Notes under the pieces: generated by a model
Seen by the model: only the letters and a program-made list of their open reading frames with translations
What the model was told of the DNA's origin: nothing
Databases searched by the model: none
Made by a program: the position numbers and the translations under genes
DNA from: Pseudomonas putida
GTDB taxonomy: Bacteria > Pseudomonadota > Gammaproteobacteria > Pseudomonadales > Pseudomonadaceae
DNA: 64,000 nt
Assembly (NCBI RefSeq): GCF_028682635.1
Contig: NZ_JANHLK010000007.1
Span: 62,001-126,000, forward strand
Reading direction: 5' to 3'
In this document: positions 42,518 to 51,347 of the stretch, piece by piece
Layout of the letters: the number at the start of each line of letters is the position of its first letter
Numbering within the stretch: the first letter of the stretch is position 1

Positions 42518-43426
42518 ATGCACAGCAGCGACAGTGAATTCATCGTCCGCCAGGACAACGCCGTCTACGAGACGGACACCCCGGTGCTGTACAGCGTGGG
42601 CGAGGGTATTGCCACGCTGACGCTGAACCGGCCGACCTTCAACAACGCGCAAAACTCGCAGATGACCTACGCCCTGGACGACTTTTTTCGCCAGGCGGTG
42701 AACGACGACAGCGTCAAGGTCATCGTCCTGCGTGGCAACGGCAAGCACTTCTCGGCGGGCCACGATATCGGCACGCCGGGGCGCGATATCGACAAGCCGT
42801 TCGAGCGCGCACACCTGTGGTGGGACCACACCAACAAACCCGGTGGCGAGCAGCTGTATGCCCGCGAGCAGGAGGTGTACCTGGGCATGTGCCGACGCTG
42901 GCGCGAACTGCCCAAGCCGACCATCGCCATGGTCCATGGCGCGTGTATCGCAGGTGGCCTGATGCTGGCCTGGGTCTGCGACCTGATCGTCGCCAGTGAC
43001 GACGCGTTCTTCCAGGACCCAGTGGTGCGCATGGGCATTCCGGGCGTGGAGTATTTCGCCCATCCCTATGAAATGAACCCGCGCATTGCCAAGGAATTCC
43101 TCTTCACCGGTGATCGCATGAGCGCCAACCGGGCCTGGCAGGTGGGCATGGTCAACCGCCTGGTGCCTCGTGATGAACTGGAGCAGGCCACCTATGCCCT
43201 GGCTGCCGGCATTGCCCGTCAGCCGCGCATGGGCCTGGCCCTGACCAAGCAGGCGATCAACCACGTCGAGGACCTGCAAGGCAAGCGCACGGCGATGGAT
43301 GCGGTGTTCGCCTGGCACCACTTTGCCCATGCCCATAACGAGCTGTTGTCCGGCGACAAACTGGGCGGTTTCGACGCCAAGGGCATGGCCCGGGCCAACA
43401 AGCAGGCCGAGGATAAAAGCCAATGA
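42518..43426 (+). CDS. Enoyl-CoA hydratase/isomerase family protein
   Basis: 302-residue crotonase. The first oxyanion-hole segment is HFSAGHDIGTPG (about 81-92) and the second HGACIAGGLMLAWVCDLIVAS (about 141-161), followed by AFFQDPVVRMGIPGVEYFAHPYEM. It is about 50 residues longer than minimal crotonases owing to an N-terminal extension and an insert (FERAHLWWDHTNKPGGEQLY). The stop overlaps the ipdC start by four bases (ATGA). Comamonas-type steroid operons also carry an extra crotonase here; it probably hydrates an unsaturated C/D-ring CoA intermediate, but which one is not visible. Confidence 0.87.
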   Translation: MHSSDSEFIVRQDNAVYETDTPVLYSVGEGIATLTLNRPTFNNAQNSQMTYALDDFFRQAVNDDSVKVIVLRGNGKHFSAGHDIGTPGRDIDKPFERAHLWWDHTNKPGGEQLYAREQEVYLGMCRRWRELPKPTIAMVHGACIAGGLMLAWVCDLIVASDDAFFQDPVVRMGIPGVEYFAHPYEMNPRIAKEFLFTGDRMSANRAWQVGMVNRLVPRDELEQATYALAAGIARQPRMGLALTKQAINHVEDLQGKRTAMDAVFAWHHFAHAHNELLSGDKLGGFDAKGMARANKQAEDKSQ

Positions 43427-44535
43427 ACCGCTGGCTCGAAACGCCGCTGACCGAGGCCCTCGGTTGCCGTTATCCGATCGTGCAGACCGCCATGGGCTGG
43501 GTTGCCGACGCCAACCTGGTGATCGCCTCGACCGAGGCCGGGGGCTTCGGTTTCCTGGCCGGGGCGACCATTGCGGCTGCTGAACTGGAAGGCGAAATCC
43601 GCAAGGTGATCGACGCCACCGGTGGCAGCAATTTCGGTCTCAACTTCCATATGTTCCAGGACAACGCCACGCAGTGCGTCGACCTGGCGATCAAGTATCG
43701 GCTGCGCGCCGTGAGTTACGGGCGCGGTCCGGACAAGCAGACCATCGCGCGCTTCAAGGCGGCCAAGGTGCTGTGCATTCCCACCGTCGGTGCCTTGAAG
43801 CATGCGCTCAAGGCGGTGGAGCTGGGTGCCGACCTGATCACCATCCAGGGCGGCGAGGGCGGCGGCCATACCGGCGGCGTGCCCAGCTCGATCCTGCTGC
43901 CCCAGGTGTTGGCGGCCGTGAAGGTACCGGTGATCGCTGCCGGCGGATTCGCCACCGGCCGTGGCCTGGCCTCGGTGCTGGCCGCCGGTGGCGCCGGCAT
44001 CGCCATGGGCACGCGGTTTCTCATGACCCGCGAATCGCCGACCCCGGCCGCGACCTTGGAACGCTACCTGAAGGTCAACGATCCGCAACGGGTGCGCGTG
44101 ACCACGGCGGTGGATGGCATGCGCCACCGCATGATCGAAAACCGCTTCATCAATCACCTGGAGCAGGCGGGCCCCTTCGGTCGCCTGCGCATTGCCCTGG
44201 GCAGCGCCTGGCAGTGGAAGCAGCAGACCGGTATGAGCCTTGGGCACATGGCTTCTGTCTTCATCCGCGCGTTGCGTGAAGACCCGTCACAGCTGTCGCA
44301 AGTGGTGATGGCCGCCAACCAGCCGGTGCTGTTGCAGCGCTCGATGATCGACGGCGCCCCGGACGAGGGCATCCTGCCCAGCGGCCAGGTCGCGGCGGCC
44401 ATCGGCGAGTTACTCAGTTGCCGCGAAGTCATCGAAGGCATCGCCAGCGAGGCCCAGCAGTGCCTGGACGCGCTCCTGGCCCGCAGCCAGACCCTCCCAT
44501 CGAACCGTCCCGCCAGTATTGGAGAACCCCTGTGA
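43423..44535 (+). CDS. ipdC: Nitronate-monooxygenase-family flavoenzyme (IpdC)
   Basis: 370-residue TIM-barrel flavoprotein of the nitronate monooxygenase/2-nitropropane dioxygenase superfamily: YPIVQTAMGWVADANLVIAS (about 17-36), ITIQGGEGGGHTGGVPSSILLPQV (about 142-165), the phosphate-binding IAAGGFATGRGLASVLAAGGAGIAMGTRFLMT (about 170-201). IpdC in actinobacteria is a hydroxyl-oxidising/reducing flavin enzyme needed for C/D-ring degradation, and its position between the crotonase and EchA20 homologue matches that role. Four-base overlaps at both ends (ATGA before, GTGA after) show tight coupling. Confidence 0.88.
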   Translation: MNRWLETPLTEALGCRYPIVQTAMGWVADANLVIASTEAGGFGFLAGATIAAAELEGEIRKVIDATGGSNFGLNFHMFQDNATQCVDLAIKYRLRAVSYGRGPDKQTIARFKAAKVLCIPTVGALKHALKAVELGADLITIQGGEGGGHTGGVPSSILLPQVLAAVKVPVIAAGGFATGRGLASVLAAGGAGIAMGTRFLMTRESPTPAATLERYLKVNDPQRVRVTTAVDGMRHRMIENRFINHLEQAGPFGRLRIALGSAWQWKQQTGMSLGHMASVFIRALREDPSQLSQVVMAANQPVLLQRSMIDGAPDEGILPSGQVAAAIGELLSCREVIEGIASEAQQCLDALLARSQTLPSNRPASIGEPL

Positions 44536-45284
44536 ACCAGGCATTTACCACACAACTCAATCAGGGGATCGCTGAACTCGTGATCGCCAAGCCACCGGTC
44601 AATGCCCTCGACAGCCAGCAATGGCACGCCCTGGCGCGGGAGATCGACGCCCTTGGGGCCAACCCCGAAGTGCGGGTGATCGTGATCCGCGCCGAAGGCC
44701 GGGGCTTTTGCGCCGGTGTCGACATCAAGGAGCTGGACCAGTACCCGGAGCGGATCGTCGAGGTCAACGCCGGTAACTACGCCACCTTCAAGGCCGTGCA
44801 CCGCAACCCGGTGCCGGTGATTGTCGCGGTCCATGGTTTCGTCCTCGGCGGCGGCATCGGCATCACCGGTGCGGCGGACATCGTCGTCGCCTCTGACTGC
44901 GCGACCTTCGCCCTGCCGGAAGTCGACCGCGGCGCCATGGGCGGCGGTGCGCATCTGCAGCGCCTGTTCCCGGTGCAGAAAGTCCGCTACCTGTTCTTCA
45001 CCGGCGACAGTATCGGCGCTCCAGAGGCGCTGCAATACGGCTTTATCGAGCGCGTCGTCAGCAAGGACCAGTTGCGCGAAACCGCCCTGGGCATCGCGGC
45101 GAAAATCGCCGAGAAGAGCCCGGCGATGATCCGCATCGCCAAGGAAGCCTTGAACGGCATCGAAGACGGCAACCTGGAAGACAAATACCGCTGGGAGCAG
45201 GGCTTCACCATGCAGGCCTACAGCAGCCCGGATTCTGCGGAAACGCGGCGGGCCTTCGTCGAAAAACGCGACGCCAAGTTCTGA
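44532..45284 (+). CDS. echA20: EchA20-type crotonase (ring D hydrolase)
   Basis: 250-residue crotonase closely following EchA20: a short N-terminus, RAEGRGFCAGVDIKELDQ (about 55-72), HGFVLGGGIGITGAADIVVASDCATFALPEVDRGAMGGGAHLQRL (about 99-143) and the C-terminal EQGFTMQAYSSPDSAETRRAFVEKR. EchA20 opens ring D of the HIP-derived CoA ester by hydrolytic C-C cleavage. The start is a GTG at 44532 overlapping the ipdC stop (GTGA), with GGAG ten bases upstream. An ordinary enoyl-CoA hydratase is less likely, given the operon. Confidence 0.87.
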   Translation: MNQAFTTQLNQGIAELVIAKPPVNALDSQQWHALAREIDALGANPEVRVIVIRAEGRGFCAGVDIKELDQYPERIVEVNAGNYATFKAVHRNPVPVIVAVHGFVLGGGIGITGAADIVVASDCATFALPEVDRGAMGGGAHLQRLFPVQKVRYLFFTGDSIGAPEALQYGFIERVVSKDQLRETALGIAAKIAEKSPAMIRIAKEALNGIEDGNLEDKYRWEQGFTMQAYSSPDSAETRRAFVEKRDAKF

Positions 45285-45293
45285 GAGATCGCC

Positions 45294-46457
45294 ATGGACC
45301 TGACTTACACCCCCAAGCAAAACGCCTTCCGCGCCGAAGTACGGGCCTGGCTGGCGGACAATCTGCCAAGTGAGCCCTTCGCCAGTTACGACAGTCGCGA
45401 AGGTTTTGAACAGCACCGCGCCTGGGAGGCCAAGCTGTTCGAGAGCCGTTGGTCGATGGTGATGTGGCCGGCCGAACTGGGCGGTCGCGGTAGCGACTTG
45501 ATCGAGTGGCTGATCTTCGAGGAAGAGTATTACGGTGCAGGCGCACCGATGCGCATCAACCAGAACGGCCAGCTGTTACTCGGCCCGACCCTGATGGAGT
45601 TTGGCACCCAGGAGCAAAAGCAGCGTTTCTTGCCACGCATGGCCGAAAGCCTGGACATGTGGGCGCAAGGCTGGTCGGAGCCCAACGCCGGTTCCGACAT
45701 GGCGGCGATCACCAGCAAGGCGGTACTCGACGGCGACCATTACGTGATCAACGGGCAGAAGACCTGGTCGAGCCGGGCGAACTTCGCCGACTGGCTGTTC
45801 GGCCTGTTCCGCAGCGAGCCGGGATCAACCCGTCATCACGGCCTGTCGTTCATCATGGTGCCGCTCAATACGCCGGGGGTGAGCATTCGCCCGATCAAGG
45901 CACTCAACGGCAAGGAAGCCTTCGCCGAGGTGTTTTTCGATGACGTTCGGGTCCCCGTGAACAACCTCATCGGTACCCAGGGGCAGGGCTGGCACGTGGC
46001 GATGGCCACTGCCGGCTTCGAGCGTGGTTTGCTGCTGCGTTCACCGGCGCGCTTCCAGTCCACGGCACGCAAGCTGGTCGAACTGTACAAGGCCCATCGC
46101 GTCAGTGCCGACCGCGACCCTGGTCTGCGCGATGCCGTGCTGGAGACCTGGATGTGCGCCGAGGCCTATGCGATGTCGGCTTACTACACCGTAGGACGCC
46201 TGAGCCGGGGCGAGCAGATCGGCGCCGAGTCGAGCATCAACAAGATCATCTGGTCGGAGCTCGACCTGAAGATGCACGAGACCGCCATGCGCATTCTCGG
46301 CACCCGTGGCGAGCTGGTCACAAAGGGCGCGTCAGCGGGCGATGCGGCGGGCTGGCTGGAAGGTTTTCTGTTTGCCCAGTCCGGGCCGATCTACGCCGGC
46401 ACCAACGAAATCCAGCGCAACATCATCGCCGAGCGCATGCTCGGTTTGCCGAAATAA
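45294..46457 (+). CDS. Acyl-CoA dehydrogenase, IpdE1-like subunit
   Basis: 387-residue acyl-CoA dehydrogenase with the three-domain ACAD fold: AQGWSEPNAGSDMAAI (about 122-137), YVINGQKTWSSRANFADWLFGLFR (about 150-173), and the C-terminal GPIYAGTNEIQRNIIAERMLGLP signature. It is followed nine bases later by a second, divergent ACAD gene. Such side-by-side pairs in steroid clusters encode alpha2beta2 heteromers (IpdE1-IpdE2 in C/D-ring degradation), and length and order here match IpdE1 (FadE30). It transfers electrons to ETF. Confidence 0.87.
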   Translation: MDLTYTPKQNAFRAEVRAWLADNLPSEPFASYDSREGFEQHRAWEAKLFESRWSMVMWPAELGGRGSDLIEWLIFEEEYYGAGAPMRINQNGQLLLGPTLMEFGTQEQKQRFLPRMAESLDMWAQGWSEPNAGSDMAAITSKAVLDGDHYVINGQKTWSSRANFADWLFGLFRSEPGSTRHHGLSFIMVPLNTPGVSIRPIKALNGKEAFAEVFFDDVRVPVNNLIGTQGQGWHVAMATAGFERGLLLRSPARFQSTARKLVELYKAHRVSADRDPGLRDAVLETWMCAEAYAMSAYYTVGRLSRGEQIGAESSINKIIWSELDLKMHETAMRILGTRGELVTKGASAGDAAGWLEGFLFAQSGPIYAGTNEIQRNIIAERMLGLPK

Positions 46458-46466
46458 GGAACCGCC

Positions 46467-47525
46467 ATGGACTTCACTTTCAACGATGACCAGTTGGCGT
46501 TCCGCGAAGCCATCAGTCGTTTCCTGATGACCGAAGCCGCGCCGGAGATGCTCCGGGAAATCTGGGAGACCGATGCCGGGCGCTCCCGGGACCTGCGCAA
46601 CAAGATTGCCGGCCAGGGCCTCACCGCCTTGTCGGTGCCCGAGGCCGAAGGCGGCCTGGGCATGGACGATGTGACCTGGGCATTGATGACACAGGAGCTG
46701 GGCTACTACGCCATTCCCGACTCATTGGCCGACACCGCCTATGTCGCCACCGGCTTGCTCGCCGGTCTGCCTGCGGTGCATCCGGCGCGTGCCGACCTGC
46801 TGCCACGGATTGCCGACGGCAGCTTGCGGATGGCGATCAGTCATCCGGTCAATGCCTTGGTCAGCGATGCACAACTGGCCGAAGTGCTGATCCTCACCCA
46901 CGGCGACGAGATCCATGTGGTGCCGCGCTGCGAAGTCAACGTGGACAACCACCTAAGTATCGATGCCTCACGCCGCCTGGGCCAAGTGACCTGGACTCCG
47001 TCGGCGCAGACCTGCATTGCCAGTGGCGAGCAGGGCCGTGCCTTGCTGGAGCGCATGCTGGACCGTGGTGCGCTGTCGGTGGCCGGGCAATTGCTGGGGC
47101 TGGCGCAGCGCATGCTCGACCTGTCGGTGGACTACGTGGCCCAGCGCAAACAGTTCGGCAAGCCGATCGGCAGTTTCCAGGCGGTCAAGCATCACCTGGC
47201 CGATGTCGCCCGTTATATCGAGCAGGCCAAGCCGGTGCTTTATCGCGCCGCCCATGCCCTGGCCCGGGGCGACGTCAACGCCGGTGTCCGGGTTTCTCAA
47301 GCACGCCTGGCGGCGAACGAGGCGAGCTGGATCGCCGCGCGCAAGGGCATCCAGGTGCACGGGGCGATGGGGTACACATGGGAAGTGGACCTGCAGATGT
47401 TCATGAAGCGCGCCTGGGCCCTCGATGCGTCCTGGGGCGACCGCGGCTTTCACAAAACCCGTGTCAGCGACTACCTGTTCGCCGACGCCACTGGCCTGGA
47501 GCCAGGGCATACTTTCGAGGAATGA
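46467..47525 (+). CDS. Acyl-CoA dehydrogenase, IpdE2-like subunit
   Basis: 352-residue shorter ACAD partner. The N-terminal domain is normal (MDFTFNDDQLAFREAISRFL). The middle beta domain is reduced and lacks the standard SEPxAGSD and YxxxGxKxW flavin-contact motifs seen in the preceding protein. The C-terminal domain is kept (AQRKQFGKPIGSFQAVKHHLADV, IQVHGAMGYTWEVDLQMFMKRAW). This asymmetry is typical of heteromeric steroid ACADs in which one subunit has lost part of the flavin site. Stop and thiolase start are separated by three bases. Confidence 0.86.
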   Translation: MDFTFNDDQLAFREAISRFLMTEAAPEMLREIWETDAGRSRDLRNKIAGQGLTALSVPEAEGGLGMDDVTWALMTQELGYYAIPDSLADTAYVATGLLAGLPAVHPARADLLPRIADGSLRMAISHPVNALVSDAQLAEVLILTHGDEIHVVPRCEVNVDNHLSIDASRRLGQVTWTPSAQTCIASGEQGRALLERMLDRGALSVAGQLLGLAQRMLDLSVDYVAQRKQFGKPIGSFQAVKHHLADVARYIEQAKPVLYRAAHALARGDVNAGVRVSQARLAANEASWIAARKGIQVHGAMGYTWEVDLQMFMKRAWALDASWGDRGFHKTRVSDYLFADATGLEPGHTFEE

Positions 47526-47528
47526 GTC

Positions 47529-48680
47529 ATGGCCCAGGCCTACATTGTTGATGCACTGCGCAGCCCCACCGGCAGGCGCAAGGGCTCTTTGAGCGAGATC
47601 CACGCGATAGACCTGGGCGCCCATGTGCTCAAGGCCCTGGTCGCGCGCAACGTGATCCCCGCGGAGGACTACGACGACGTGATATTCGGTTGCGTCGACA
47701 CCATCGGTTCTCAGGCCGGCGACATCGCCCGTACCAGTTGGCTGGCCGCCGGCCTGCCGCTGACGGTGCCCGGAACCACCGTGGATCGCCAGTGCGGTTC
47801 GTCGCAACAGGCGCTGCATTTCGCCGCGCAGGCGGTGATGAGCGGCACCCAGGACGTGGTCGCGGTGGGCGGGGTGCAGACCATGACCCAGATCCCGATT
47901 TCCTCGGCGATGCTCGCCGGCCAGCCCCTGGGCTTTGCCGACCCGTTCTCGGGCAGCGTCGGCTGGCGGGCGCGGTTTGGCCTGCAGCCGGTCAACCAGT
48001 TCTATGCCGCGCAGCGGATTGCCGATCACTGGCAGATCAGCCGCGAGCAGATGGAAGCCTTTGCCCTGCAGAGCCACGAACGTGCCTTGGCGGCCATCGC
48101 CAGCGGCCGGTTCGCCCGGGAAATCGTCAGTTGCCAAGGGTTGGCGGTGGATGAAACGCCGCGCCACAGCAGCCTGGCGAAGATGGCCGAATTGCAACCG
48201 GTGGACCCGCAGTTCCCGTCGATCACCGCCGCCGTGTCCAGCCAGACCTGCGACGCTTCGGCAGCATTGCTGGTGGTGTCCGAGGCGGCACTCACACGCT
48301 ACGACCTGACGCCACGGGCGCGGATTCATCACCTGACGGTGCTCGGCGACGATCCGATCTGGCACCTCACCGCACCGATTGCCGCCACCCGCCGGGCCCT
48401 GGCCAAGAGCGGCCTGAGCATGGCTGACATCGACCGGGTCGAGATCAACGAAGCTTTCGCCTCGGTGGTCATGGCCTGGGCCAAGGAGCTCGACTACGAC
48501 CCGGCGCAAACCAACGTCAATGGCGGCGCGATTGCCCTGGGCCATCCGTTGGGCGCCACTGGCGCACGATTGATGACTACGCTGCTCAACGAACTGGAAT
48601 GCAGTGGTGGTCGCTACGGCTTGCAAACCATGTGTGAGGGCGGCGGCCAGGCCAACGTGACCATCATCGAACGCTTGTAA
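47529..48680 (+). CDS. FadA6-type beta-ketothiolase
   Basis: 383-residue thiolase with the nucleophile Cys89 in [27 protein letters not shown] (about 317-327), [17 protein letters not shown] (about 336-352; catalytic His) and the second Cys in [14 protein letters not shown]. As last of the ring C/D block after IpdE1/E2 it fits FadA6, which releases acetyl-CoA from the opened ring product. A three-base gap after the previous gene. Confidence 0.88.
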   Translation: MAQAYIVDALRSPTGRRKGSLSEIHAIDLGAHVLKALVARNVIPAEDYDDVIFGCVDTIGSQAGDIARTSWLAAGLPLTVPGTTVDRQCGSSQQALHFAAQAVMSGTQDVVAVGGVQTMTQIPISSAMLAGQPLGFADPFSGSVGWRARFGLQPVNQFYAAQRIADHWQISREQMEAFALQSHERALAAIASGRFAREIVSCQGLAVDETPRHSSLAKMAELQPVDPQFPSITAAVSSQTCDASAALLVVSEAALTRYDLTPRARIHHLTVLGDDPIWHLTAPIAATRRALAKSGLSMADIDRVEINEAFASVVMAWAKELDYDPAQTNVNGGAIALGHPLGATGARLMTTLLNELECSGGRYGLQTMCEGGGQANVTIIERL

Positions 48681-48741
48681 TTTTCCATGCGGGGGCCGCC
48701 ACTTCGGGCGAGCAGCTACCCACTATTTTGAGGAGTCAAAC

Positions 48742-49620
48742 ATGGCTATCTGTGCAGACCGCACCGTGATCATCACCGGGGCCGGCGGCGGACTCGGTCG
48801 CGCCTACGCCCTGGCATTCGCCGCGCAAGGGGCCAATGTCGTGGTCAACGATATTCGCGCCGAGGCCGCGGAGGATGTGGCGGGGGAGATTCGCGCCAAC
48901 GGTGGCCAGGCCATCGCCAACAACGACGACATAACCACCCTGGCCACGGCGCAGCGCATCGTCGATGCGGCACTGGCGGCGTTCGGCGAAGTGCATGTGC
49001 TGATCAATAACGCCGGCGTGTTGCGCGACCGCATGTTCATCAGCCTCAGTGAAGAGGACTGGGACATGGTCATGCGCGTGCACCTCAAGGGTCATTACTG
49101 CCTGGCCAACATCCTTGGTCGGCGCTGGCGCGACCTGGCCAAGGCCGGCACGCCGGTGGACGCGCGAATCATCAACACCAGCTCCGGCGCCGGGTTGCAA
49201 GGCTCGGTGGGGCAGTCCAATTATTCGGCGGCCAAGGGTGGCATTGCCTCGCTGACCCTGGTGCAAGCGGCGGAACTGGCGCGCTACGGCGTCACCGCCA
49301 ACGCGCTGGCACCGGCCGCCCGCACTTCGATGACCGAGGGTGCGATGCCCGACGTAGTGAAAAAACCCGAGGACGGCAGCTTCGACGCCTGGGCCGCGGA
49401 AAACGTCGCGCCGTTGGTGGTCTGGTTGGGCAGCTCGGCCTCGGCCCACGTCAGCGGGCAGGTCTTCGAAAGCCAGGGTGGACGTATCTCCCTGGGCGAG
49501 GGCTGGCGCACGGGCGTCACCTGCGACAAGGGCGCGTTGTGGAAAGTCGAAGAGATCGGCGCGGCGGTGGACGCCATCCTTGCCGAAGCGCCGAAGCCAC
49601 AGAAAGTCTGGGGAGGCTGA
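48742..49620 (+). CDS. SDR of the HIP-pathway type (Rv3548c-like)
   Basis: 292-residue SDR resembling the dehydrogenase domain of 17-beta-HSD4/multifunctional proteins: TGAGGGLGRAYALAFAAQGANVVVND (about 12-37), NNAGVLRDRMF (about 92-102), NTSSGAGLQGSVGQSNYSAAKGGI with the Y-x3-K pair, and TANALAPAARTSM. Homologues lie beside echA20-ipdAB in mycobacteria. It would oxidise a 3-hydroxyacyl-CoA intermediate or C/D-ring hydroxyl. It has no own copy of the cluster operator; a GAGG site precedes the ATG, so it probably ends the long operon begun at 39913. REP repeats follow. Confidence 0.86.
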   Translation: MAICADRTVIITGAGGGLGRAYALAFAAQGANVVVNDIRAEAAEDVAGEIRANGGQAIANNDDITTLATAQRIVDAALAAFGEVHVLINNAGVLRDRMFISLSEEDWDMVMRVHLKGHYCLANILGRRWRDLAKAGTPVDARIINTSSGAGLQGSVGQSNYSAAKGGIASLTLVQAAELARYGVTANALAPAARTSMTEGAMPDVVKKPEDGSFDAWAAENVAPLVVWLGSSASAHVSGQVFESQGGRISLGEGWRTGVTCDKGALWKVEEIGAAVDAILAEAPKPQKVWGG

Positions 49621-49633
49621 AACCCCGACCACT

Positions 49634-49944
49634 GGGGGAGCCGGCCTGCCGGCGATGGCGTCCTGACAGCCGACCCATCTCCCACGGCCGTACCCGATCC
49701 ACTGTAGGAGCAGCCGGTCGACGCTCGATTGCTCGCGATGGAGGTCAACGATGACGCGAGGATCCTGACACCCCGCGCTGCTCTCAGGTTTTTCGCGAGC
49801 AAGCTCGCTCCTACAAGGGAACCCGGTCACCTGTAGGAGCAGCCGGTCGACGCTCGATTGCTGGCGATGGAGGTCAACGATGACGCGAGGATCCTGACAC
49901 CCCGCGCTGCTCTCAGGTTTTTCGCCAGTAAGCTCGCTCCTACA
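49634..49944. repeat. REP mosaic with two 113-bp direct repeats
   Basis: A unit (about 49634-49702) with GGCCTGCCGGCGATGGCG, CTGACAGCCGACCCATCTCC and CCGATCCACTG is the counterpart of 7731-7801. It is followed by two 113-bp copies (49703-49815 and 49832-49944; period 129) carrying the insert CAGCCGGTCGACGCTCGATT near their left end plus the CAACGATGACGCGAGGATCC and CTCAGGTTTTTCGC blocks of the 100-bp unit. This fills most of the 49621-50073 gap; operator site 10 lies in the remainder. Confidence 0.87.
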
Positions 49945-49996
49945 GGGGGAACCCGGTCACCTGGAGCTGCCGCAGGCTGCGATCTTTTGATCTTCA

Positions 49997-50014
49997 TACC
50001 CCATTTTGACGATG
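49997..50014 (+). promoter_or_regulatory. Cluster operator site 10 (SDR-MaoC-thiolase operon)
   Basis: TACCCCATTTTGACGATG: right half TTGACGATG conserved, left half degenerate as at site 3. TACAACT lies 21 bases downstream as a good -10; the first start is at 50074. Confidence 0.68.
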
Positions 50015-50073
50015 CGTCCGCATCGCTCCCTCCGTACAACTGCAGCGTATTGATTTCTTCGGAGGTAGACGCT

Positions 50074-50859
50074 GTGAAACAAGCCCCCCCTTATGTTCCC
50101 GGTCATCAATTGCTGGCCGGCAAGTCGGTGTTGATTACCGCGGCGGCAGGTGCCGGTATCGGTTATTCGGCGGCACGGCGCAGTGCTGAGGAAGGATGTC
50201 GGGCGCTGATGATTTCCGATGTGCATGCACGGCGGCTGGAGGAGGCTGTGGAGCGTCTCAAGGCCGAGACCGGGTTGCAGGCGATTTATGGCCAGCTGTG
50301 CAATGTCACCGTCGAAGACGAAGTCCAGGCCCTGGTGGCCGCGGCCGAAGAGGCGTTGGGCGGGGTTGATGTGCTGATCAACAACGCCGGCCTGGGTGGC
50401 CAGAAACGCGTGATGGAAATGAGCGACGAAGAGTGGTTGCGGGTGCTCGATGTGACCCTGACCGGCACCTTCCGCATGACCCGGGCGATGTTGCCGCACA
50501 TGCAGCGCCGTGGCGTCGGGGCCATCGTCAATAACGCTTCGGTGCTCGGTTGGCGGGCGCAGAAGGAACAGGCCCATTACGCCGCCGCCAAGGCCGGGGT
50601 GATGGCGCTGACCCGCTGCAGCGCCCTGGAAGCCGCCGAGTTCGGCGTGCGCATCAACGCGGTGTCGCCATCGATTGCCCTGCACGATTTTCTCAAGAAA
50701 GCCTCCAGCGAAGAGTTGCTCGCCAGCCTGGCCGGGCGCGAGGCGTTTGGCCGCGCCGCCGAAGTCTGGGAGGTGGCCAACGTCATGATGTTCCTGGCCA
50801 GCGACTATGCCTCCTACATGGTCGGCGAAGTGCTGTCCGTCAGTTCACAACAAGCGTGA
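50074..50859 (+). CDS. SDR of the HIP-pathway type (Rv3549c-like)
   Basis: 261-residue SDR with ITAAAGAGIGYSAARRSAEEG (about 23-43; the usual TGxxxGIG loop is AAAGAGIG), NNAGLGGQKRV (about 97-107), NNASVLGWRAQKEQAHYAAAKAGVMAL with Y-x3-K, and YMVGEVLSVSSQQA. The GTG at 50074 is preceded by GGAGG at eight bases and lies 60 bases from operator site 10; longer frames enter the repeats. It heads a three-gene beta-oxidation-like unit with a MaoC hydratase and a thiolase. Confidence 0.86.
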   Translation: MKQAPPYVPGHQLLAGKSVLITAAAGAGIGYSAARRSAEEGCRALMISDVHARRLEEAVERLKAETGLQAIYGQLCNVTVEDEVQALVAAAEEALGGVDVLINNAGLGGQKRVMEMSDEEWLRVLDVTLTGTFRMTRAMLPHMQRRGVGAIVNNASVLGWRAQKEQAHYAAAKAGVMALTRCSALEAAEFGVRINAVSPSIALHDFLKKASSEELLASLAGREAFGRAAEVWEVANVMMFLASDYASYMVGEVLSVSSQQA

Positions 50860-50869
50860 GGATGGGCAC

Positions 50870-51340
50870 ATGAGTCACGTATTCAACAGCGCCCAGGCGC
50901 TGCTTGCGGCCGAGGGCCTGGACCTGGGCCACACCGAATGGCTGACCATCAGCCAGCAACGCATCGACCTGTTCGCCGAAGCCACCAGCGATCACCAGTG
51001 GATTCATGTCGACCCGGTGCGCGCCGCCAGCGGCCCGTTCGGCTCCTGTATCGCTCACGGCTACCTGACCCAGTCCCTGGCCAATCTGTTCATGCCGCAG
51101 TTGCTGATCCTTGAAAACATGGCGATGGGCGTGAATTACGGCAGCGACCGGGTGCGTTTCCCGGCGCCGGTCAAGGTCGACTCGCGGGTGCGCGGCAGCG
51201 GCCAGATCCTGCGTGCCGAACAACTGGGCGACGCCGTGCAACTGGTGGTGCGCATGACCATGGAAGTGGAAGGCCAGGCTCGCCCCGGCTGCGTGATCGA
51301 CACCATCAGCCGCTACACCTTCAATGCCATTTCCGAGTGA
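50870..51340 (+). CDS. MaoC-family (R)-enoyl-CoA hydratase
   Basis: 156-residue single hot-dog protein with the hydratase signature [32 protein letters not shown] (about 37-68; catalytic Asp and His in DHQWIH). [24 protein letters not shown] is the usual following block. The ATG at 50870 follows GAGG. It lies between an SDR and a thiolase, which would complete hydration, oxidation and thiolysis of a CoA thioester, probably from late C/D-ring or side-chain degradation. Confidence 0.88.
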   Translation: MSHVFNSAQALLAAEGLDLGHTEWLTISQQRIDLFAEATSDHQWIHVDPVRAASGPFGSCIAHGYLTQSLANLFMPQLLILENMAMGVNYGSDRVRFPAPVKVDSRVRGSGQILRAEQLGDAVQLVVRMTMEVEGQARPGCVIDTISRYTFNAISE

Positions 51341-51347
51341 GTTAGCC

